Below the pieces are notes generated by a model that was not told the DNA's origin, did no database searches, and saw only the letters and a program-made list of their open reading frames with translations. Of a DNA stretch of 64,000 nucleotides, positions 45,590 through 56,685 are shown one piece after another. Numbering within the stretch: the stretch's first letter is position 1; each line of letters begins with the position of its first letter. Source of the DNA: Toxonevra muliebris. Its lineage: Eukaryota > Arthropoda > Insecta > Diptera > Pallopteridae. Location: contig OY829328.1 of NCBI GenBank assembly GCA_963691655.1, forward strand, positions 69,506,400-69,570,399. The letters run 5' to 3'. Made by a program: the position numbers and the translations under genes.

Positions 45590-46562
45590 TGTTCGTCTCT
45601 TAACACTCCAGTGACAAATATGCTTACTCTGATCCGACAGAAAGCAGGGCAGACACTAAGAAAGTAGTCTGCAGTCTCTTCACATTCTTCTTCCAAACCG
45701 TAGGAAGCTCAGAAGGCGCTTGCTCCTAGGCCAATCCTATTGAATTATTCGGCCCAAGACAAGTGACCTGTGTTTAGTCCCACTAGCTGCCTACAGCTGT
45801 TTCTGTTAAGTAATAACGGAAAGTTTATTAGACGCTTCGAGATAACAGGTAACATGGTCTTTGACTGTCTAAAGCCCCTCAGTTCCTCCCATTACGATTG
45901 TGAGTCGAATCGGCCCACTAATTAATGGTGGTCTTGATGGCTGTAGACGACAAAGGGAGTACAGGTTTTGGGCCCAGGAAATCAGTTTCCGAACCCTTCC
46001 TAGCTAAAAGGTCAGCAGATTCATTTTCTGAAACACCTGGGTGTCCAGGAACACATATCAATAGCAGGCTATTGTGTTTCCCAACACAGTCAAGCCTGGA
46101 TTTACAATGCATAATCAGTTTAGATGTGGTTAGAGGATTAAGCAAGGATTTAAGCGCAGCCTGACTGTCACTAGATACACAGATACTTTTTTCTCTCCAA
46201 CCATTATCAATAAACATGGTTCATTGCCATGATGATTGCAAAAATTTCTGCTTGAAAAATAAGCATACAGCCCAAGAGAGAAGTGAAGATGCACTCCATA
46301 ATCTTCAATGAAATCCCCACAACCCGAACCTTATTCTGTTTTTGGAGCCGGCAGTTAAAATGCGCGTACAATCAACTCCCTGCCAAGGTCCCGACAAAAA
46401 CCAAGTTTGGGCCTCTGGAATTTGTATTGGATAATGCTGTTTTAAAACTGGAACTGTTGGCATTGTATCGAATTGTATTTTGATTACAACATTTGTGTAT
46501 TTCCCCACAAAAACCTGAAAGTTATGGCCAATTGAAATAGAAGCAATTGAAGACTCCTTCAT
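45590..46562 (-). pseudogene. LINE RNase H and C-terminal domain remnant (family B, copy 1)
   Basis: Minus strand, reading downward: 'WQGVDCTRILTAGSKNR' (degenerate start of RNase H, where TDGSK is expected; Asp lost), a frameshift, 'FKQKFLQSSW', then a clean frame 'SICVSSDSQAALKSLLNPL' (second catalytic Asp), 'LICVPGHPGVSENESADLLA' (VPGH with the His, and E.AD) and 'RKGSETDFLGP'. Further down (45870-45590) the C-terminal region matches 61043-60790: 'TMLPVISKRL', 'GLNTGHLSWAE' and 'LGASAF' in pieces. It belongs to the same family as the truncated copy at 60620-61043. No intact frame. Confidence 0.8.
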
Positions 46563-47039
46563 TTGATTTCGATACTTCCTAAGGATTTTTTTCTAGGAAC
46601 TATGAAAATGAGTTTTAAGTGATTTTCTTAGTAATGACTTAGTTCATGATTCCAAAACAATTTCGCTTCGAATGTCAAAATAGAAATGTTTCTTTCTTTT
46701 TCAGTTTGAATTTTTCACTCAACGTGCATACCCATGATAACTTACACACTATGTTCCAATGAGTTATTCAATAAAATTCGTGTCCTGTTGTGCTGCTCAC
46801 CTTTTTGTTCCTTTCTGCTTTTACTTTTATTGTAGAACTTACTTACAATCTTGATTTGGATCTGAATCTTTTTTCAAGTATTATTATCATAATATAAATA
46901 CGGCACGCATATTTTTATAATCCGCTTTTACCTGTCTTAACGTCAACGTATGCGGATGAAAGTTATATTACTATTATTGAATTCCTTGACAATTGACACA
47001 ATGCTAACAAAGTTAACTGAAACACATAATTAAAATGAA

Positions 47040-47960
47040 TCAAATATCGCTCCTAGTCGGAGAATAGTGCTGACACAAAATCTCTTCAACGGCTTCTATC
47101 AGCTTCTATCCACAATTTTGTAGTGACCTCCAAATTGCGTCTCTGTTGATCGTATCAAACGTAATTTCGAAGTCCACGAAAAGGCGATATAAAGGCGATC
47201 CATAATTATGCGGAAAGTGTTAATGTGGTCCACACAAGATCGATTTGGTCTGAACCCATTTTATTGACGTCGTACCTGGATGTTGTGTACGCCTGCAACT
47301 CTATCTAACATAATAAGTGCTAGGATTTTCAGGATAGAATTGAGAAGGGTTATGCCCGTCCAGTTTTTTTTTGGGGTAATGGTAGACGTCCAGATATTAT
47401 GCATGAAAGGATAGAGTGTATGCGAGATTATGATAGCGCCATATTTCAAGAGTTTCGTTAGAACCAACGGGCATGTTCAACTTTAGCTTATGTATTGCTA
47501 GGCTAATTTCTTCTGTCGTGGGCGGATCGGTAGGAATGTTTCTGCTGGGGTTTCTTCTACGTTGTTCATCAGAGAAAGATGCAGTGGTGTTTATTACTTT
47601 TAAGCTGTTGTCTACGAAAAACTCTCTCCTGAGGTTAGGATATTGCCGTCACTAGTCTTGATAGGCGGTATGTTAGACTTGGTGTTAGTAAATTTTTTTA
47701 TCGGTGCATAAACGTCCCGCAAGTTGTTACAGTTTGTTTACCGCTCTTTTCTTTTTGCCCATCCATCACATTGTATGCGCTGAAAAAGCTGCTACGGTCA
47801 GATAATGGAACAGTATTTAGTTTGGTTTTCAACCGTATATGCTCTTCGATATATTGCCTGATGGTTTGCTTATCCATGGTTTTCGTTTAAAGTGTTGGAG
47901 GCCGATTGTATTTTCCCCAGCTTATGAGCAGGGTTTTTGAATCTGCTTTCAAGACGGTTC
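47040..47960 (-). pseudogene. RTE-like LINE reverse-transcriptase remnant
   Basis: Minus strand: 'IKTSDGNILTSGES' (about 47660), 'TTEEISLAIHKLKLNMPVG' (about 47490), 'NWTGITLLNSILKILALIML' then 'DRVAGVHNIQVRRQ' (47261-47375), 'NGFRPNRSCVDHINTFRIIM' (about 47200-47260), then 'LYIAF' and a broken 'DFEITFDTINRDAIWR'-like region (about 47125-47185). These are the conserved entry, finger and palm segments of RTE/BovB-type RTs (NWRGITLL...K...QAGFR.GRSC.DQI..LR.I). Several stops and frameshifts; motif C was not found. The clade call is from memory of motif wording. Confidence 0.7.
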
Positions 47961-48545
47961 ATGTTCGTAGAGTGAGTATCTGTGCGTAGTCAATTCTACG
48001 TAAACTCCCAAGGCCAACACACGTACCTTTTCATTTAGGCTCCACGTTATAGTCACACACAAACGGAATGAAATGGAGTTTTCTTCTTTGCTCTCTTACT
48101 TTGATCCAAATTTATTAGAAAAATTAGACAAAAGTTAACTTTGAAAGCCGGAATCAAAAAGAATCCTTGCTTTTTGCTTTTACTTTTTCTGGTTGAATGG
48201 TTTTAAGACTTCATCATGATCTGAGGCCCTAGTTTATATTCAAAAATAAACATTTTTTTCTCCCATATCCACATCCGATTTCTACTCTAAATACCAGTTT
48301 TTGGGATTTTATGATTAAATTAAAAAAAATACCCATTAGAAGGAGAGATATAACTTTGCAACGTAATAGATTCTCAGACGTAAACATCGAAAAATGCACG
48401 GTTATTTTCCAAAAAGGCTGAAAACGTAAATCCAGAGCACCAAAAACCAACCATCTTCAATAAGCTCTACCGAACGCCCAACAAAGACTTTTGGCAAAAT
48501 CCTATATAGGGTTTTGATTATTGGGTCAAGTACTTTTCAGCTATC
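47961..48545. other. No recognised gene
   Basis: Mixed sequence next to the RTE-like remnant; the part to about 48060 may be its 5' continuation. A 73-codon frame at 48229-48450 matches nothing known. Confidence 0.5.
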
Positions 48546-48547
48546 AT

Positions 48548-48790
48548 AGTTAGGTTAAAGAAGGGGGAGTGTGTTACGCACTTCCACTTGGAGGCCCTAT
48601 TAGGCCCATTGTGATGCCCTTCATATTATATTTGTGTGACCTTCCCTATCTGTTCAGTTCCCTGCGGATCCAGACTGGATCCTTTGGAAATCGCTCAGTG
48701 ACGAAAAAACTGACCGGTGATAACACCCGACCCGATTCAGCTATCATAGTCGTTACGATGGATCCAAACATTACCCCATATATTATTGAA
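48548..48790 (-). repeat. LINE 3'-tail-like repeat copy
   Basis: 'GTTAGGTTAAAGAAGGGGGAG' and 'GGCCCATTGTGATGCCC' parallel 'GTTAGGTTAAAACGGCTGCC' and 'GGCCCATTGTGATACTA' at 14614-14676, the tail of the minus-strand LINE remnant there. The rest diverges. It is taken as another minus-strand 3' UTR. Confidence 0.5.
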
Positions 48791-51700
48791 TTTTTTTTTC
48801 TTGGTAAATTTTTTTGATTGATAGAAAGATGGCCTCAAAATTAATACGAATCGATGCTAAAAAAAATACTGGAATTGTCGGCTCTTCAATAGAGCTTACT
48901 GTAAAGTCCTTCAATGAAAAACAAATTTAAACTATGCATCACCTTTAATTTAATTTATCAATTTATCTTCAAAACATATTACGTTTATCAATTCATCTTC
49001 TTAAGTCTTTGTAATAATTTATTCTATCCTTTGATTTTATAAATGAGGTTACTCAAATAATTCTTCAACTCAACAATATTCCTAAATAAAGTTAATTTAT
49101 TGCTTTATTATACAATACAAAAAAAAGAAAAAAACGTATGGTAGAAAAGAAATATCAACAAGATAAAAGAAGCAAAAAAAAAATAATTTGCAACACCTTA
49201 ACACAAAAATCACTTAACAATTCAACTGTATTACTACTAGAAAAGCACACACACGTAGCACACACTTATACCACATACACACAGTAACACTCACACACTA
49301 GCACTTCATCTCATAGCTTAACTGCCGCTTTAGATTTATCTAAAAGCAACCACTTTTATAGTGTGTCTTGGCGCGCACATTTTCTTAGTGATAAAATTTT
49401 CTTTTACTATAATTTTCTTCCCATTCCACATCGCTCCCTTCCATCGTTCTGCTTTGCTATGCACACATCTATTATACTTATTTTTTTCTATCTATCTATT
49501 TTGTACTTACTTAGTTGTTTTCTTTTCTTTTCGTTTTTTTTTTTCAATTTTTCTTTTGTGACTTTGACTTCCGTCTTTGGGCGACTTTCAACAAGTTGCA
49601 TTGCATTGAAATGTGAAATTTTTCCGCTAGTAAGTAGGTATTCGAATCCTGATTGTAGTCCTTTGGGAGATTTTCTTCTTTCTTTTTTTTGTGTGCATTG
49701 TGTCTACTAGTTTTGGTATTTATCTTGTACAATTTTTATTTTTCTATTCAAAGTTAAGACATTTTTTTCTGAAGCTGTGAAATGTAAAAAAGAAAGTTTT
49801 GTTTTTGAACTTGTTGCTTCACAAGATTTCACTCTTTTTTTTTTTTTTGTTGTTTATGGTTTTGAGGTTTCCGGCTTTTTTCGTCGTGAATTTTCTATTT
49901 CCTCTTCACTTCCAACCAGCGCTCATTTTAACATCAATTGCCCTCAATTGTGTTTGCTTCAAGGGTTGCCAATAGCACACAGACACATATAGACACTATA
50001 CAGTCATGTCCATTTCATTATGTCCAAAACACTTGACATAAGTACTTTACATTCCGATTTGATGTCACACAAAAAAAAAATAAAGCAGCAGCAGTTATGG
50101 GGAAATGGTAAGAATGTGCTATGTATGTATGTTTAAGTCTATGCATTGTAGTGTGTTTATTTAATTGATTTCCCCTTTCGAAGAATCTCTCTATTATACC
50201 TCATAGATCTCTGAAAAAGAAATGCGTAATAAACACATACACTTACACATACATATATAGAGTAGACAATTAGCACTTGAGGTTTGATTAACTTTACCAT
50301 TTGAAAGGGTAAAAATAATTGAAGTTTTAAGATGAATATTGAAAATGAACTGAACAGCTTTCAGTACTGATGTTTCAGCACTAACTCGCTGTTTGGAAAT
50401 CGAACCTGAGGCAGTGGAGACTTTAATATAACACTCATTCACTAGCCTATGATTTTAAATAAGAAAAAAAATATTGGAATGAATTATTTTTTATTTTAAA
50501 CTTGTTTTTATATGTTGTTTATATTTATTGCATTATTATCTTGTCTTCCAAAAGTGCTGAAAACATTAATTGCATCTTGCAACCATATCTCTATTTCTTC
50601 CACACTACTTAAATAATAGGATTATTACATCCTGTTTATTTATCTGATACTACTTCTCTACTTCTCTACTTCTCTATTACCTTTTAATGAAGTAATACAT
50701 GGGGACATACTTATATATATCTTACCATAACTCATACATTAAAAACAAATGCAAATACGATAATTGATGGTGTATTTGCCAGGGATTAGGATACACAACG
50801 GTATTATGCATTTATATCTTATTTCAGGTGTCACAAACCCATAGCATCCTGCACGCATTCGGAATAAAATGAGAAAAATAATCATGAATTTATCTTAACC
50901 TGCTTCTTCATACAATGTTCGCTCCTTTAATTATAATATTTTAACTAATTTTATTGTTTTGCCTTTAAACCCCTTTAATTAATTAATTCGTCTGTAAAAA
51001 CTTTAAGTTCATAGACTAAGCAAATAAATAACTAAATGAAAACGGAAAATAAAAATATAGTATTGTAATTGGAACCGAGTCTTATGAGTTAAAGGCATAT
51101 TCGCAGTTAAACAGTGATATTTACATATCATCGATCGCGGGTGTCTACACTAAATTGGGTTTTTTATACAAAAATAACACCGGCACAAAAAATTTCTGTC
51201 ACAAAATTTCATGACTTGGTTAACCAAGTTGTCTTTTAGTGAGGAATTTCTTCTTTTTTGCACGTATTTGGACCCACTAGTACCAAAAATATTAATTTTG
51301 GACTTGTGTGTCCTGTTGGGATATTTTTCTCTCTCTCTCGTCTGCTCCTCTTGCGAGCTTAGGGCTTCTACTAAACATACGTGCCTAGTATTAGTTTCGT
51401 TAATCACTGTGTTATCATCTGGATATGATCTAATTGGCCTACCGAAAACGATACTGAGTTGATGGCGCTACCGTTTTTTGATGTCGCTCAGAATCAGCGT
51501 TTTACCAACCGGTTTTTGCCGGCTATACCGCGTAAATGGCTTATTATTTAAAAATTTCTTAAATAAAATTTAAATTATATTTAATCTGTTTTTTATTAAA
51601 AAATAACTTAAATAATGAAGGTTTGAAAACATAAAAGGCTTTTTCCAAATCGGTTTCATACTAACATATATCTCTGATTTTATAATATACATATGTAAAA

Positions 51701-52508
51701 CTTTTACACACTTTTGTCTCACATGTCATAAAAGCTTACAGTAGTTTGTTGTAAAAATATTGTTGTTGATCTCTATACGAAAATATTATGATAATTTTTG
51801 ATTTTTACATATATTTTTGAAAAAATCAAAACGAAAAATTCTCAAATTTTGATGGACAAAACATCATAAAAGGATTGAAATTATGTACTTGTTTTTTCCT
51901 CTAATTATAGTAAGTACTTTCACCTATCATGATGTATTAAAATATTCTCCCAAATAAATAATTTTGGAAAGATATTTTCGCACTTCCTTGACGAAACTTA
52001 TTTTGTTTGATCCTGAAAGTATGCAAGCCATTCGAAAAATGTAAAAAATTAAAATAACGAAACTATTGATGTTGTAAAAGAAATGATAAACTTAAAAAAA
52101 AAGAACATCAGCTCCATTAAAACAAACTAAATTGGTTTCAAATGTGTTCAGGTGTTCAGCGGTTTTCCTGCCAAAAATTATCATAAATACAATTCCAAGC
52201 CTAATTTACTATGAAACCATAAGAGTTATAATAAAACTGATTTTATATTTTAGACCATAAACTTCCAGTTGGTTTATATGTCATATTTGATGATCTGAGA
52301 ACTTCTTTGACTTTTGTCCAGCGCCCTTTAAAATCGGGCATACTCATCAGGGTAGAAAAACCAATTCAACAGAAAATAATTTATATACACGCGAATATTT
52401 AACTTAAATTTACATAAACTTGTTTTTTTTAATATACATTAATTTAAGCTAGATTTATAAACATTTACACATATTCAACACAAACAAATAACTTTGATTA
52501 CTTTCTAT
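48791..52508. other. AT-rich and T/C-rich sequence; no gene recognised
   Basis: Phe/Ser/Leu-rich frames at 49361-49992 come from T/C-rich tracts; a (TCTA)n run lies near 49487-49500, and three CTACTTCT units sit at about 50653-50676. A minus-strand 85-codon frame at 51150-51407 shows no family. The last ~130 bases before 52509 are the probable 3' UTR of the minus-strand gene next door. Confidence 0.5.
52428..52433 (-). terminator. Candidate polyadenylation signal (ATTAAA)
   Basis: TTTAAT on the + strand reads ATTAAA on the minus strand, about 75 bases after the stop codon of the 165-residue gene. It is the second most common animal poly(A) signal, though such hexamers are frequent in AT-rich DNA. 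Confidence 0.35.
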
Positions 52509-53006
52509 TTAATTTTCATTTTTCTCTTGGGAATCTTCCAGTTCGCTTTTCTCAGCAATATCCAGTGTTGCCAACTTTTCCAATGTTTTCTTTGTTCTTG
52601 TAATTACTTTCTCAGCACCTGTGCTTTCTACTTCTTCAAATAGATCATTTTCAGCTTTATCAGCATTACTCACAATAGCATTTTCAACAACAGCTTCTAG
52701 AACATCAACTTCTTCAACAACAACATCATTCTTCTCATTATGGCCATCATTCTTTTCGCTTTTCATTTCCATGCCAACTTCATGCTGTAAGGATGCACTA
52801 CGTCCGCATGAAAAGAAAGCGTTGATTTGTCGCTGTAATGCTTCCTTATTAATGCTGGTCTCCAGTATTTGCTTGTGTATAATGTGACTATAACGTTTTT
52901 CAAAACTACGCTGTTGTGGCAATATATCCGGTACGGTAGAACGTCTTTTCTCCGGACTACTTGCTGATGTACCTGCAGAATTTGTGGGATTTTCAGCAGA
53001 AGACAT
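52509..53006 (-). CDS. Uncharacterised 165-residue acidic protein, single exon
   Basis: An intact frame from ATG at 53006 (AAAAATG context, in-frame TAA 24 bases upstream) to a stop at 52509. Residues 1-25 are Ser/Thr/Ala-rich. Residues about 20-75 are the most protein-like part, with 'RSTVPDILPQQRSFEKRYSH' followed by 'IIHKQILETSINKEALQRQI' and 'NAFFSCGR'. The remaining ~90 residues are rich in Glu, Lys and Val ('VVVEEVDVLEAVVENAI', 'KKTLEKLATLDIAEK'), likely helical or disordered. There is no signal peptide, membrane helix or cysteine cluster. Codon use and composition stand out clearly from the AT-rich flanks. I do not recognise the family. It lies antisense to and downstream of the Vmat exon, possibly inside a Vmat intron. 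Confidence 0.75.
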   Translation of the reverse strand: MSSAENPTNSAGTSASSPEKRRSTVPDILPQQRSFEKRYSHIIHKQILETSINKEALQRQINAFFSCGRSASLQHEVGMEMKSEKNDGHNEKNDVVVEEVDVLEAVVENAIVSNADKAENDLFEEVESTGAEKVITRTKKTLEKLATLDIAEKSELEDSQEKNEN

Positions 53007-53487
53007 TTTTTTTGTTTTTAGAAAGTTTTAAAGCTGCTTCTAAAATGCGGAAAATTAAGGAATTTACGCAAATGCAAAATTTTTTATTTTTTTTTAATAT
53101 TTTTACAAAAATTATTAAAAGCGGAAAACACAGAACCGTCCGTACGCGCAGCAAATACTCAAATAAACCACTGAAATTATTCTTCAACAGAAATTGTTAT
53201 CCTTTTGACTTGTTGTTATTGTTGCGCATTTACATATATCTGTGTATGTGTTTATGTATGTATGTATGTGCATTCAGCAAAATTTCAAAATATGTAATAT
53301 TTAGCCATCCTTGAACAAAAAGAACAACAGCAACAACTACTTGTAAAAACAAATTTTGACAACAATAATGAAAACGACAATGACGCTACCAATTTCTTTA
53401 GAGTCGTAAATACTCATACACATATATATATACCCAGTAGGAAATAGAGCGGTTTATCCCGAATTTATTTACAATTTCGTTTAGTTG
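53007..53487. other. 5' flank of the 165-residue gene; no other gene
   Basis: It contains the presumed minus-strand leader and promoter of the gene at 52509-53006, although no core motif is clear. The + strand frame over 52961-53314 overlaps that gene's start in antisense and is not credible. (TATG)n-like words lie at about 53240-53265. Confidence 0.45.
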
Positions 53488-53600
53488 GTGTGCCTAAGAA
53501 AAGCTTTTCACTTGCCGTTTGAATTCGGCATAAAAATGTAAGTCTCTTACATTTGTGAATGAATGAGAGGAAAGCTCTCTATGCCTTAAAATAAGAAGAA
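53488..53600 (+). mobile_element. Dispersed repeat, probable LINE 3' end (copy 2)
   Basis: 'CCTAAGAAAAGCTTTTCACT', 'GGCATAAAAATGTAAG' and a closing AAGAAGAAG run match the order in 3150-3300. The right part of this copy has been drawn into the 190-bp tandem array that follows. Confidence 0.5.
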
Positions 53601-54080
53601 GAAGGAGTTTAAAGAATATCTGATAAAACTCAATATCCTAAACTACATGTGTAAAGATCGCTACCTCAATCTGCTAAATCCCTATCAAGCATTTCTAAAA
53701 GAAAAGAATTGAATTCGGCATAAAAATGTAAGTCTCTTACATTTGTGAATGAATGAGAGGAAAGCTCTCTATGCCTTAAAATAAGAAGAAGAAGAAGTTT
53801 AAAGAATATCTGATAAAACTCAATATCCTAAACTACATGTGTAAAGATCACTACCTCAATCTGCTAAATCCCTATCAAGCATTTCTAAAAGAAAAGAATT
53901 GAATTCGGCATAAAAATGTAAGTCTCTTACATTTGTGAATGAATGAGAGGAAAGCTCTCTATGCCTTAAAATAAGAAGAAGAAGGAGTTTAAAGAATATC
54001 TGATAAAACTCAATATCTTAAACTACATGTGTAAAGATCGCTACCTCAATCTGCTAAATCCCTATCAAGCATTTCTAAAA
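53521..54080 (+). repeat. Three tandem 190-bp units, nearly identical
   Basis: Units start at 53521, 53711 and 53901, each with GAATTCGGCATAAAAATG, and the last ends at 54080 without the 10-base linker GAAAAGAATT. I count only about three substitutions among them (AAGGAG/AAGAAG, ATCGCT/ATCACT, ATCCTA/ATCTTA), so the triplication is young. Each unit joins a LINE-tail-like segment to a short stretch that could encode 'YMCKDRYLNLLNPYQAFLK'; the third unit's frame runs on to 54251 without a recognisable family. An assembly artefact is possible. Confidence 0.9.
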
Positions 54081-55160
54081 TTTTACAGGGGAAGCAGACA
54101 ATATTCTGATTTTTGGAGTACTTATTGTTTCCAGAATTTGTTATTTAAACTAAAAGAACAAACCGTAAGTTCTCGGTGCATGTCTCGAAAAATTTCGGTA
54201 CAGATGAAAGTGGGCAACAAAAACTCGTTATTGAAAAATTTGATGTCGTAATTTTGTAAATCTTAAGTAACCACGATTTCAGCACACAGGTTTTCGATCG
54301 AGCCTTGTTAAAATTTGATCAAAGTATTAATAAAATACTCAATTCATAATTTCCTACTGGGCATTTATGTACATATGCATATTTATGGAGAGGAGACACA
54401 CAGACGTAAAGGTCACCCAACTTTTGTCTTTGTGGTAACTAATACACGAAAACAAGTAAAATAAATCGTGCGTTCATATGACTCAGTCAGTAATACTTAC
54501 GTGCACATTAGGGTGGGTGAACTTTTTTCATATACCGGTTATACAATTAAATTCGTAGCAAATTTGCCGAAGGAAGGGTATCTCGAAGTCTAAGTTTGAT
54601 CCTGAGAACTTTTAATCTTATACTATAAAATCGAGCATTCGTACAAAAATTGCACTAACAGCTTTCAAGTTCAGATTAGCAACTTGTAAGAACTTTCATA
54701 TGAAATGAAAGGAACAAAGGACAATCAGGAGAGTCGATTTTTGAAGGGGACGCTATCCAGGATTAAACAAAATTAAAAAATTCAACAAAAATTTTCGTTC
54801 TAGCCATTATTTCTATTTTCACAAATTAATAAAACAGTTTTTAGATAAAAATGGAGGTCTAGAAAGGGTTTTTAAAGTTTGAAAAACTGAATTTTGAAGT
54901 TATGGTTTTAGATACATCTCCAACTATTTTTTTACTAAACTCTGAACTACCTTTTTTATTATCCCATTCAAAGTATTTCCCTAGTGTTTCCCTTCAGATG
55001 TATTTCTTAGCCAAAATGAACATTTTACAAGGTTGCCAAGCACTAGTATTAACTAGAAGTCCGATATAACGAACAGAAGCAATTCAACGTATCTTAATTG
55101 TAATATTTTTACTTAAAACTTTCAGAGTTTATCAAAACTAAAGGGTAGCATTAACAACTA
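54081..55160. other. AT-rich sequence; no gene recognised
   Basis: 'CATTAGGGTGGGTGAACTTTTTT' at about 54507 resembles a common fly repeat end, without a visible partner. Nothing coding. Confidence 0.5.
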
Positions 55161-55162
55161 AG

Positions 55163-55215
55163 AAAATAATATTCTAACAAAAAATTATATTCTAACAAAA
55201 AATTATATTCTAACG
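55163..55215 (+). repeat. Short tandem repeat, ~18-bp unit x3
   Basis: ATATTCTAACAAAAAATT-type units follow one another three times, ending in TTCTAACGAG. Confidence 0.85.
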
Positions 55216-56597
55216 AGTAAAATAATGATAGATTGCAGGTGAGGAAATCACCGCCAGGACTCAAGTTTAAATTATACTAATTCAACACATAAGATTTATT
55301 AGTAAATTTTATTAATAAAATAGTTGCACAATTACAAAAAATAGTACAATGAATGAGTGCCCAAATGATTATAAAATATGCGTCGCGTAACAAAAGAATA
55401 TGATGATAAATTTAAATAAGTAATAAAAACGAAAATAAACATCGATTACACGTGTGCACGCAGACGAAAAAAACGAGAATGCCGCAAGTCTATTTTTTTT
55501 TGTCTCTTGCAGTTCTTATTCCTCTTGTCCGAAAGTACGCAATTTTGCGACGCTCTCGAAATAAATTGGTGCAGATTGAAGAGTTGCATTTCAACATCTA
55601 AATTAATGTCAACTTTAAACATAGCGAATTTCCGGAATAAAATTGGGTCAAACTTCAACTTAGAAATATATTTCTTTCGACAAAATTGTTTAAAATTTCA
55701 TGAGTTAAAATTTTACAGCATAGCCGACAGCACAGTAAAATTCCTCCCATACAATTCGATCCACCCTAGTGCATATACATGCATACATATAATTATATAT
55801 TGCTTTGTTTTTGCTGCACGATTAAATCAACAACTTGCCAGCCTAAAAATTGTCGTCAGCAACACTAACAATAACAACAATATGAGCAACAGCAACAACT
55901 AAAGTAATTTTCCATTTTTCTACTTTGCATGTCAATTATTTATAACATTTTGACGGCTTTTGAATTTACCAAGAAACACTAAACGAGCGTGCATATGTAT
56001 GTACATACATATATGTATAGACCATGTTCATGCATACATACATACAAATATACCTATATAAATATGTAGGTATAAAAAACAAAATGTGTGGTTGTTGTTG
56101 TTAACCATATCCTTCACGCTCTTTCTCTCACACACACACTTTAACTAATGATTAGTAGCAGTAGTGTTAATATGGTAATATTGGTGTTTGTTTAACTCTA
56201 CAAGGACATTCGATATGAGTAAATGGAAGTTCATTTGTTTTTCTTATAAAAAAAAACCTCATACAGTTTTTTTTGCAAGGTTAATTTAGATTAGTTACTT
56301 AAAGCTGTTGCGGTCACTCACTCACTGACTGCATAAACAAATAGACAATTATGGAATGCTCCTGTGCTACAACTTTTTGTAATATCACCTTAACTGTGAT
56401 TGAAACTTGTGACCTTTAACCTTTTATTTACAATTAATTTGTAATTATTACTATTACAGCCTCTAACCAAATACAAAATACGTTTTGATTTGGTCTTACT
56501 ACTTTTATGTTTCAGTGAGGAGAGAGCCACTTTACTTATAGTCTTATATAGTATGAAATAATAATAAAATAGAATTTCTTAAAGGAATATTGGCTTG
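55216..56597. other. AT-rich sequence; no convincing gene
   Basis: A 131-codon open frame at 55507-55902 lacks an ATG at its start, is opposed by an equally open antisense frame, and ends in an AAC/AAT-coded Asn tract; I treat it as chance. CA-rich runs occur near 56120-56140. Confidence 0.5.
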
Positions 56598-56685
56598 ACA
56601 TATCGTCGCCTGAGAATTGATTTGGCGTATAGGCATAGGAATACTTGTACACATACGCAAAATCAATTCTCAGGCGACGATATGT
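56598..56685. repeat. Near-perfect 33-bp hairpin with 22-base loop
   Basis: Left arm 56598-56630 and right arm 56653-56685 are reverse complements with a single mismatch; ATATCGTCGCCTGAGAATTG pairs with CAATTCTCAGGCGACGATAT. The arms are notably less AT-rich than their surroundings. The 88-base structure has the size of a precursor microRNA hairpin but could equally be a relic of a transposon palindrome. Confidence 0.85.

Noticed and set aside
49361..49992. Overlapping long frames rich in Phe, Ser, Leu and Tyr
   Set aside because: They translate T/C-rich tracts. Two frames are open at once over the same bases, as expected for biased sequence rather than a gene.
55507..55902. 131-codon open frame ending in an Asn-rich tail
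   Set aside because: It does not begin with ATG, has an equally open antisense frame, Phe/Ile/Asn-biased composition and no recognisable family.
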